Part shown: positions 1 through 4,686 of the stretch, one piece after another
How positions within the stretch are numbered: the stretch's first letter is position 1
Layout of the letters: each line of letters starts with the position of its first letter
Source: CAYVZZ01 sp964456185
GTDB lineage: Bacteria > Pseudomonadota > Gammaproteobacteria > Pseudomonadales > Alcanivoracaceae
Direction: 5' to 3'
Assembly (NCBI GenBank): GCA_964456185.1
Contig: CAYVZZ010000119.1
Coordinates: 1 to 6,829 of the forward strand
Length of the DNA: 6,829 nt
Position numbers and translations under genes: made by a program
The notes under the pieces: generated by a model
What the model was told of the DNA's origin: nothing
Seen by the model: only the letters and a program-made list of their open reading frames with translations
The model's database searches: none

Positions 1-24
1 CGTTTTTTTTTCCTTTCATTTAAT

Positions 25-85
25 GGCGGACTGGGTCCGCCCCTCCGTGGTGGTGGGGCTTGTTTTTGGAGCGGACCCTGTCCGC
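25..85. repeat. REPIN-like pair of inverted extragenic palindromes
   Basis: Two short perfect hairpins lie in inverted orientation. The first is GGCGGAC (25-31), loop TGG, GTCCGCC (35-41). The second is GCGGAC (71-76), loop CCT, GTCCGC (80-85). The reverse complement of the 15-base core at 71-85 differs from the core at 26-40 by only one loop base, so the two can also pair with each other into one long hairpin. A further GCCCC/GGGGC pair (39-43 with 55-59) lies between them. The flank GGAGCGG...CCGCGAC resembles the Pseudomonas-type REP core (GGAGCGG...CCGCGA), and inverted REP doublets are known as REPINs, mobilised in trans by RAYT transposases. The element sits 24 bp after the hydrolase stop codon and may also act as an mRNA 3' stabiliser or weak terminator for that gene. 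Membership in a genome-wide family is inferred; only this copy is visible. Confidence 0.6.
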
Positions 86-108
86 GACAAAATGACCGTT
101 ACCAGATA

Positions 109-1014
109 TCAACCCAACGCCTTGCGCGCGTTTCTATCAACCAAATCGGCCACTTGAGGAATCACCGCAGGCGGTAAATCATGTCCCATGCCGTTAATCA
201 AATGCAGCTCGGCGCCTTTAATGGCTTTGGCGCTGGCTTTGCCTCCGGCCGGGCGTAGCAAGGGGTCGGCCGCACCGTGAATGATGGTGGTGGGGCATTT
301 CACCTGCCTTAACCGGCTGCTGAAGTCGCCAGTGGCCATGATGGCCATAAATTGTTGCACTACGCCGCGTGGGTTGATGCCGCGCTCCCAGCTTTCGCGC
401 ATCATGTCGTCTAGCAGTTCACCTTGCGGGTGGCTGCCGCCTATCTTTTTCATCAGCTCGCGCCCCATGGCGATATAGCCTTCACAGGTGGTGGGCTGCT
501 CGCGCGGGCCAATTAATGCCCAAAGCGCCGAGGGCTTGGATGGCGGTAGCCAAGGGCTGTTGGTATTCGACATGATTGATGTGAGGCTTTTTACTCGGTC
601 AGGATGCGTGGCTGCGGTGAGCTGGGCAATCATGCCCCCCATGGAAGCGCCAATCAGATGGGCGCGCTGAATATCCAGTTCATCGAGCAGGGCGATGGTG
701 TCGTCCACCATGTCGTCCAAATTGTATAGTGCGTCTACTTTAAGGCGCAGTAGGTAGCGCGCCATGGAAACCATGCTGTTGCGGTGCGTCTTGGCGCGCA
801 GTTTTTCCGAGTGGCCGATATCCCGGTTGTCAAAGCGGATAATGCGGTAACCACGGTCGGCCAGGTTTTCGAGTAGCGGCAGCGGCCAGAACACCATTTG
901 TGCCCCCAGCCCCATGATGAACACCAAAGGCTCGCCGTCTTCCGGGCCAAATTGTTGATAGCATAGTTGTAGCCCGTTGCAGGTGGCGAGGTTTTCATGA
1001 GGTAAGGCTGACAT
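109..1014 (-). CDS. alpha/beta hydrolase fold protein
   Basis: A 301-residue serine hydrolase of the alpha/beta fold, probably cytoplasmic because no signal peptide or membrane helix is visible. The nucleophile elbow G-A-S-M-G places the catalytic Ser at 124. The acid is probably Asp250 in HGAADPLL and the base His278 in NGMGHDLP. The segment FMGLG-like VFIMGLGAQ (31-39) fits the oxyanion-hole loop, and FDNRDIGHS (61-69) is a typical strand-4 motif of esterases and peptidase-like hydrolases. Residues 130-235 form the cap region. Substrate is not predictable from sequence; esterase, lipase-like or methylesterase activity are all possible. The start is supported by AGAGGA (1021-1026) six bases upstream of the ATG. 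The gene is divergent from the CopD-like gene, with 163 bp between the two starts, and ends close to a REPIN-like element. Length is normal for the family and no defect is visible. Confidence 0.88.
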   Translation of the reverse strand: MSALPHENLATCNGLQLCYQQFGPEDGEPLVFIMGLGAQMVFWPLPLLENLADRGYRIIRFDNRDIGHSEKLRAKTHRNSMVSMARYLLRLKVDALYNLDDMVDDTIALLDELDIQRAHLIGASMGGMIAQLTAATHPDRVKSLTSIMSNTNSPWLPPSKPSALWALIGPREQPTTCEGYIAMGRELMKKIGGSHPQGELLDDMMRESWERGINPRGVVQQFMAIMATGDFSSRLRQVKCPTTIIHGAADPLLRPAGGKASAKAIKGAELHLINGMGHDLPPAVIPQVADLVDRNARKALG

Positions 1015-1037
1015 TTGGTGTCCTCTCTATTGATCGA

Positions 1038-1074
1038 TGGGCAAGGTAAAATAAAGTCGAAAATTGGGCAAGGT
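1038..1074. repeat. 10-bp direct repeat in divergent intergenic region
   Basis: TGGGCAAGGT occurs at 1038-1047 and again, identical, at 1065-1074, a 27-bp period. Both copies lie within 60 bp upstream of the hydrolase start, in the spacer shared with the divergent CopD-like gene. They could be paired operator sites for a regulator, but no known binding motif is recognised. Apart from these repeats, an AT-rich stretch with a doubled GATATAT (1135-1148) and the two ribosome binding sites, nothing else is seen in the spacer. Confidence 0.4.
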
Positions 1075-1131
1075 TTTGTCGGTGCGAATGGCCTGAAATG
1101 AAAAAAGCCGTAAAGCTATTCGCCTTTTCCA

Positions 1132-1148
1132 TAAGATATATGATATAT
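1132..1148 (+). promoter_or_regulatory. possible promoter region for CopD-like gene
   Basis: A very AT-rich patch contains overlapping -10-like hexamers TAAGAT (1132-1137) and TATGAT (1139-1144), inside a tandem GATATAT repeat. It lies about 35-45 bp before the start codon, which is a sensible place for a promoter. No convincing -35 hexamer is found at 16-18 bp upstream, so activator dependence or a non-sigma70 promoter remains possible. Weak call. Confidence 0.25.
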
Positions 1149-1164
1149 ACAACTATAAAGATGC

Positions 1165-1170
1165 GGAGGG
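1165..1170 (+). promoter_or_regulatory. ribosome binding site of CopD-like gene
   Basis: GGAGGG ends seven bases before the ATG at 1178. This near-ideal Shine-Dalgarno sequence fixes that ATG as the start over the later Met codon at residue 4. Confidence 0.8.
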
Positions 1171-1177
1171 CAACGTA

Positions 1178-1651
1178 ATGAGCGATATGGGAATTGCTAT
1201 TGGCCTGCATGTGCTAGGTGTGGTTTGGTGGATTGGCGGGCTGGCCTTTGTCACTTTTGTGTTTCTGCCTCTGCTACGCAAAGGCGAGCTGGGCGGGCCG
1301 CAAGCGGTTTTTCCGCTAATCGAAGGGCGCTTTGCACCACAGGTAAAAACGGCACTGATTTTGGTGGGCGCGACCGGTCTGTACATGTTGTGGCGCATGG
1401 ATATGTGGGGCAAGTTCGGTAGCTGGCACTATTGGTGGCTGTGGTTGATGGTGATTTATTGGTGCTGGTTTGCGTTGATGCTGTTTGTGTTGGGGCCGTC
1501 CGGCATGTTGAAGCGCATGATGAAAGGCAGTGGCAATGACCAACAGAAAGCATGGAAGCGCTTGCACATTGTGCATGGTGTATTGCTTACGATTGGTCTG
1601 ATTATTGTGTTTGCGGCGATTGCCAATGTGTCCGGCTATGGGTTGGTATGA
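1178..1651 (+). CDS. CopD-like four-helix integral membrane protein
   Basis: A 157-residue inner-membrane protein with four predicted helices at about 5-31, 55-73, 84-106 and 128-152, and no signal peptide. Helix 1 carries His11 in GLHVLGVVWWIGG, and the last helix begins RLHIVH with His130 and His133. Such membrane histidines with a W-x-G-G turn are typical of the CopD/copper-resistance-like and DUF2269-like families and could bind copper or haem. The long periplasmic domains of full CopD are absent, so it corresponds to a stand-alone membrane module. The neighbour 132 bp downstream on the same strand is pseudoazurin, a periplasmic copper protein, which supports a role in copper handling or electron transfer at the membrane; that role is inferred. 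Tryptophans and methionines are abundant in and between helices 2 and 3 (WRMDMWGKFGSW). Specific function unknown. Confidence 0.75.
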   Translation: MSDMGIAIGLHVLGVVWWIGGLAFVTFVFLPLLRKGELGGPQAVFPLIEGRFAPQVKTALILVGATGLYMLWRMDMWGKFGSWHYWWLWLMVIYWCWFALMLFVLGPSGMLKRMMKGSGNDQQKAWKRLHIVHGVLLTIGLIIVFAAIANVSGYGLV

Positions 1652-1660
1652 CAAAAATAC

Positions 1661-1689
1661 CTGAATCCCTCAATTGATCGGCGTAAAAT
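1661..1689 (+). promoter_or_regulatory. weak candidate promoter for pseudoazurin
   Basis: TAAAAT (1684-1689) matches the sigma70 -10 consensus at five of six bases, and CTGAAT (1661-1666) stands 17 bp upstream as a poor -35 (three of six). The -10 overlaps a small dyad, GGCG (1680-1683) with CGCC (1692-1695). Transcription would begin near 1696 and give a leader of about 90 nt. Read-through from the CopD-like gene is the alternative. Confidence 0.3.
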
Positions 1690-1718
1690 ACCGCCCTGTG
1701 GTTTTTCTAACCCCGAAT

Positions 1719-1742
1719 TTGCCTCGAAACTTTATGAGGCAA
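1719..1742 (+). promoter_or_regulatory. inverted repeat in pseudoazurin leader
   Basis: A perfect 7-bp dyad, TTGCCTC (1719-1725), ten-base spacer, GAGGCAA (1736-1742), is centred about 53 bp before the pseudoazurin start. It is followed at once by a second small hairpin GCCT-GAAA-AGGC (1749-1760) with a GNRA-type loop. The dyad could be an operator for a dimeric regulator or an RNA stem in the 5' leader. It does not match the CueR or FNR consensus sequences that I know. Structure is seen; function is unknown. Confidence 0.4.
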
Positions 1743-1773
1743 TATAGCGCCTGAAAAGGCATTTAAGTAAGTG

Positions 1774-1779
1774 AGGAGG
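1774..1779 (+). promoter_or_regulatory. strong ribosome binding site of pseudoazurin
   Basis: AGGAGG lies four bases before the ATG at 1784, inside GTGAGGAGGAACT. The perfect Shine-Dalgarno core suggests high translation, as expected for an abundant periplasmic electron carrier. Confidence 0.85.
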
Positions 1780-1783
1780 AACT

Positions 1784-2227
1784 ATGAAAGCGAAGTTGAT
1801 GGCAATTGTTGTGGCGTTTGGCCTGTTGTTCGGCTCTACCGCCTTTGCCAAGGATTACACTGTCCAAATGCTGAATTCCGGCAAGCTGGGCACCTTTACC
1901 TTCGAGCCGGCCTATTTGCATGTGCAGCCTGGCGATACTGTGACCTTCAAGGCCAAAGATCCGGCACATGATAGCGCGTCTTACCTGGTGCCAGACGGTG
2001 CGAAGGGCTGGAAAGGCGAAATCGGTAAAGACATTACCGTGACCTTCAAGAAGGAAGGCGTTTACCTTTATGAATGTAAGCCGCACCACATGATGGGCAT
2101 GCTGGGTGTTATCCAAGTGGGTGATGCCACCAACTTGAAGGCGGCTAAAGCTGCCGCCAAGAAGATGGACGCCAAGCTGGTCATGAATAAAGGCCGTTTG
2201 GACAAGCTGATGAAGAAAGTGAAGTAA
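1784..2227 (+). CDS. pseudoazurin, periplasmic type I copper protein
   Basis: A 147-residue precursor of a blue copper electron carrier. Residues 1-22 form a signal peptide (Lys at 2 and 4, hydrophobic core, cleavage after AFA), so the mature protein is about 125 residues and periplasmic. All four type I copper ligands are present: His62 (mature 40) in PAHDSAS, and Cys98, His101 and Met106 in ECKPHHMMGM, with the Cys+3 His and Cys+8 Met spacing of pseudoazurins. The C-terminal helical part (117-147), rich in Lys and Ala, is also typical of pseudoazurin and unlike plastocyanin or azurin. Pseudoazurins pass electrons to nitrite or nitrous oxide reductase, or to cytochrome c peroxidase and oxidases. 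No such partner is in this window, so its partner is unknown. The extra His/Met run at 101-106 is slightly richer than the classical HYAMGM. It lies downstream of a CopD-like membrane protein and ends at a strong terminator. Confidence 0.93.
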   Translation: MKAKLMAIVVAFGLLFGSTAFAKDYTVQMLNSGKLGTFTFEPAYLHVQPGDTVTFKAKDPAHDSASYLVPDGAKGWKGEIGKDITVTFKKEGVYLYECKPHHMMGMLGVIQVGDATNLKAAKAAAKKMDAKLVMNKGRLDKLMKKVK

Positions 2228-2236
2228 GCATTGGCA

Positions 2237-2263
2237 AATAAGCCGGGCAATGCCCGGCTTATT
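2237..2263. terminator. 12-bp perfect hairpin after pseudoazurin
   Basis: AATAAGCCGGGC (2237-2248), loop AAT, GCCCGGCTTATT (2252-2263) is a perfect 12-bp stem starting nine bases after the pseudoazurin stop. On the plus strand it is followed by CAAG rather than a T-run. On the minus strand it ends in TTATTTG, so it may act as a weak terminator for the convergent bactofilin operon. It may otherwise stabilise the 3' end. Confidence 0.7.
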
Positions 2264-2267
2264 CAAG

Positions 2268-2298
2268 AAGGCGATGGCGTAATGCTGTCGCCTTTTTT
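2268..2298 (+). terminator. intrinsic terminator of pseudoazurin
   Basis: AAGGCGA (2268-2274) pairs with TCGCCTT (2288-2294). The stem extends inward through two G-U wobbles and two GC pairs to a GTAAT loop (2279-2283). A run of six T (2293-2298) follows directly. This is a standard Rho-independent terminator for plus-strand transcripts and insulates the convergent bactofilin gene, whose stop is at 2323. Confidence 0.85.
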
Positions 2299-2322
2299 AT
2301 TGGTGGTCAGGTTTACTGGCGG

Positions 2323-2769
2323 TTAGAGATTTCCTAAATCCACTGTTTCGTTATCTTCATCATCATCGGCCTCATCAAATTGATTGGGCGAGGGAAGATG
2401 ACGAGGCTTGTCCTGACGCACCAGCTTACCGTTGACGTGAGCCCCCATCAGCATTTCGATGACGTTATAAAAGACGTTGCCCGCAATCTCGGCTTTTTCG
2501 GCCAGTTCCAAGTGCTCGCTGGAATGCACGTTGCCATCGACATGACCGTTAATGACGATGTTTGGCGCTTGCACTTCCCCTTCGATTGAGCCGGTCTCGC
2601 CGACAATCAGTTGCCCCTTGTCGCCTTCGGCGCGAATGTTGCCAATTACTTTGCCCTGCACATGCAGGCTACCGTTAAAAGCAATATCGCCTGTTACGAC
2701 GGTGCCCTCAGCAATTAAAGTATGGGCGAATGCGCTTTTATTTACGTCGTTCTTGCCGCGTCCCAACAT
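2323..2769 (-). CDS. bactofilin (polymer-forming cytoskeletal protein)
   Basis: A 148-residue bactofilin (DUF583 family). Bactofilins self-assemble without nucleotide into filaments, often at the inner membrane, and help place cell-wall enzymes or shape the cell. The core at about 17-117 is a right-handed beta-helix with periodic hydrophobic and Gly repeats such as GDIAFNGSLHVQGKVIGNI, GETGSIEGEV and NGHVDGNVHSSEHLEL. N-terminal (1-16) and C-terminal (118-148) tails flank it, as is usual; the C-terminal one is proline-containing and then very acidic (131-142, D/E-rich). There is no membrane helix. The start ATG overlaps the stop of the upstream membrane protein in a TAATG junction, and GGAG (2778-2781) lies eight bases upstream, so the two are translationally coupled and probably work together. 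Family length is normal. Confidence 0.92.
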   Translation of the reverse strand: MLGRGKNDVNKSAFAHTLIAEGTVVTGDIAFNGSLHVQGKVIGNIRAEGDKGQLIVGETGSIEGEVQAPNIVINGHVDGNVHSSEHLELAEKAEIAGNVFYNVIEMLMGAHVNGKLVRQDKPRHLPSPNQFDEADDDEDNETVDLGNL

Positions 2770-3503
2770 TAGTGATTCTCCAGCTTGTTCCAGTTGAAAG
2801 TTTTTTTGACGTGGTACTTGCGGTTGCCAGTCGAGGTGGCGCTAACGATAACGCTTTTGGGCGTTACGCCCTCGGGGACATCTATTTCGCCGGTCAACGC
2901 TTGAAAGTAACGGAAGTGGAAATCGCTGTCGTCGGCGCTGTTCACAAAAACTTGCTGCCCGAGTGTTACCGGCTTGCCGTCTTTCGTGCCGATTAACTGC
3001 CAGCTTACCTTCCCTTTTAGGTAAGGTCGCCACTTGTTATTACCCACCTGAGTTAGCACTAGGCGGTAATTGAGTGTATCCGAGGCACTAGGTTGTAACG
3101 ATAGCTTTTCGATGTGCAGCCCCTGTTTGCGAGCGCCCGGTGCCATGATGTTCTTATAAAAGGCCACGGCTTTTTGCAGCTCGTCAATTTGTGACTGTAA
3201 TGCTTGATAGCCGCTCTTTAACTCATTGCGAGCGGCATGGGTGATGGTTTTGTTGGTGTGATAAACCGTTAATTGGCGCTGACTGTCGGCTAGTTTTTGT
3301 TGCAGCTCGGCGATTTTTTGCTCGGCGGCATCACTGCTTTGGTTTAACAGGGTAGGGCCAACAAACAGACCCGCCACAAAGCCTAATGCCAAGACAATCA
3401 CCAAGACTTCGATTTTAAACCAAAAACGCCGACGTTCCCCTTTAGGATCAACCGGAACAAGTTTGAAATCGGTAACAGGTGAAGAGCGACGGCGTTTTGG
3501 CAA
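2769..3503 (-). CDS. single-pass membrane coiled-coil protein (DUF6776-like)
   Basis: A 244-residue hypothetical protein. The N-terminus is strongly basic (KRRR at 3-6, RRR at 24-26), followed by one membrane helix at about 31-51, which predicts an inside N-terminus and a periplasmic remainder. Residues about 57-118 form a coiled coil with heptad-like EQKIAELQQKLADSQRQL and ALQSQIDELQKAV. Residues about 125-240 look like a beta-rich domain. The layout resembles the anchor part of M23 peptidases, but no HxH or other catalytic zinc motif is visible. I recall this domain as DUF6776, found between argC and bactofilin in gammaproteobacteria. The start is TTG at 3501-3503, because AGGAG lies six bases upstream and no in-frame ATG begins a complete protein. 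The argC stop is 12 bases upstream and the bactofilin start overlaps the stop. Function is unknown; a membrane anchor or periplasmic partner of bactofilin is inferred. Confidence 0.82.
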   Translation of the reverse strand: MPKRRRSSPVTDFKLVPVDPKGERRRFWFKIEVLVIVLALGFVAGLFVGPTLLNQSSDAAEQKIAELQQKLADSQRQLTVYHTNKTITHAARNELKSGYQALQSQIDELQKAVAFYKNIMAPGARKQGLHIEKLSLQPSASDTLNYRLVLTQVGNNKWRPYLKGKVSWQLIGTKDGKPVTLGQQVFVNSADDSDFHFRYFQALTGEIDVPEGVTPKSVIVSATSTGNRKYHVKKTFNWNKLENH

Positions 3504-3509
3504 GGTGGT

Positions 3510-3514
3510 CTCCT
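3510..3514 (-). promoter_or_regulatory. ribosome binding site deciding a TTG start
   Basis: AGGAG on the minus strand, six bases before TTG at 3503 and just after the argC stop (3516-3518). The ideal spacing supports the rare TTG start of the membrane coiled-coil protein. Confidence 0.75.
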
Positions 3515-3515
3515 G

Positions 3516-4565
3516 CTAGGGCATCAGGGCAATGGTGTCTAAGCCGGTGGCTTCAGGCAGCTCAAACATGATGTTCATGCTCTGAATGGCCTGTCCCGAT
3601 GCGCCTTTGTTGAGGTTGTCTTCCACCGCCAGAATAATCAGTTGGTCGCTATCGGGCTGGCGGTGAATCGCCATGCGACACATGTTGGTGCCGCTAACCG
3701 AGCGGGTTTGCGGGTGGCTGCCGGGAGGTAACACGTCCACAAATGGCTCGTCGGCATAGCGCTTTTCGTAAAGCGCCTGCAGGCTTTCCAATGATGTTGA
3801 CGAATCTTTCAGGCGACAGAAAAGTGTGTTGTGGATGCCGCGCACCATGGGCACCAAGTGCGGCACAAATACCACATTAACGGGTTCACCCGCGATGGCG
3901 CTAAGCCCTTGACCAATTTCGGGTAAATGGCGGTGACCGCTCGCACCATAGGCCTTGAAGCTGCCGCTGGCTTCAGCCAACAGCATGGGAATCTTGGCGC
4001 TTTTGCCGCCGCCGGACGCACCGCTGGCGGAGCTGGCAATGAGACTATCAAAGTCGACCAAACCCGCTTCAAGTACCGGCAAAAAGCCCAATTGAATCGC
4101 AGTGGGGTAGCAACCGGCTGACGCCACCAAACGGGTGTTGCGAATGGCCTCGCGGTTGACCTCGGGCAAGCCGTAAACCGCTTCTTCCAATAGCTCGGGG
4201 CAGGCATGTGTTTCGTTGTACCATTGCGACCATACCTCGGCATCTTTGAGCCGGAAATCGGCCGACAAATCAATGACGCGCACATCATTTTTCAGCAACT
4301 CGGGCATGAGACGCATGGCGACATTGTGCGGCGTGGCAAAGAACACCACATCACAAGCGGCTAACCGCGCGGTGTCCGGCTCGGTGTAGCTGAGATCCAA
4401 AATGCCACGCAAATTGGGAAACAGTTCGCTCACCGGCTTGCCCGCCTCGGAACGCGAGGTGATGCAGTCGATTTCCACGTTGGGGTGGCGCACCAGCAAG
4501 CGCAGCAATTCCGCCCCCGCATAACCGGTGCCGCCTACAATCCCTACGCGCAACATGCTACTCAC
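3516..4565 (-). CDS. argC: N-acetyl-gamma-glutamyl-phosphate reductase
   Basis: ArgC catalyses the third step of arginine synthesis, the NADPH-dependent reduction of N-acetylglutamyl-5-phosphate to the semialdehyde, in the cytoplasm. Starting from this GTG the protein has 349 residues, close to the usual 340-350. The Rossmann motif GIVGGTGYAGAELLRLL follows directly after the start, the catalytic Cys is in SAGCYPTA (residue 152 here, 149 from the later ATG), and GHRHLPEI supplies the conserved histidine. The motif SGASGGGKSAK is also typical of the family. Start choice: GTG at 4565 has AGGGAGA (4571-4577) with a six-base spacing. ATG at 4556 matches the family N-terminus MLRVGIVGG exactly but leaves the SD 15 bases away, and ATG at 4586 has no SD. 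The gene heads a cluster with the membrane coiled-coil protein and bactofilin. No ARG-box-like operator is seen upstream. Confidence 0.93.
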   Translation of the reverse strand: MSSMLRVGIVGGTGYAGAELLRLLVRHPNVEIDCITSRSEAGKPVSELFPNLRGILDLSYTEPDTARLAACDVVFFATPHNVAMRLMPELLKNDVRVIDLSADFRLKDAEVWSQWYNETHACPELLEEAVYGLPEVNREAIRNTRLVASAGCYPTAIQLGFLPVLEAGLVDFDSLIASSASGASGGGKSAKIPMLLAEASGSFKAYGASGHRHLPEIGQGLSAIAGEPVNVVFVPHLVPMVRGIHNTLFCRLKDSSTSLESLQALYEKRYADEPFVDVLPPGSHPQTRSVSGTNMCRMAIHRQPDSDQLIILAVEDNLNKGASGQAIQSMNIMFELPEATGLDTIALMP

Positions 4566-4604
4566 TGCCGTCTCCCTATTTATCATTAGATGTGGAAAAG
4601 TCTC

Positions 4605-4632
4605 ATGATAGGCCTTCGAGTTCTCGCTGCAA
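4605..4632 (-). promoter_or_regulatory. candidate sigma70 promoter of the argC operon
   Basis: On the minus strand, TTGCAG (4632-4627) and TATCAT (4610-4605) are separated by 16 bp. The -10 matches at five of six bases and the -35 at its TTG. Transcription would start near 4598, about 30 nt before the GTG start. It lies in the 100-bp gap between the metal pump stop and argC, which otherwise shows no gene and no clear terminator; the pump transcript could therefore run into argC. Confidence 0.45.
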
Positions 4633-4686
4633 CATTAAATATCGCAGAAATGCGGCCAAGAGACTGAAATAACATCAGAATGACCG

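Noticed and set aside
3..11. Run of nine T at the left edge, like the tail of a plus-strand terminator.
   Set aside because: The matching stem would lie outside the window, so it cannot be supported.
1674..1687. TTGAT at 1674 as an FNR/ANR box before pseudoazurin.
   Set aside because: Only the left half-site is present; the right half reads GTAAA instead of ATCAA or GTCAA.
4634..4660. Small CGCA-GAAA-TGCG hairpin in the pump/argC gap as a terminator.
   Set aside because: The stem is only four base pairs and no T-run follows on the minus strand.
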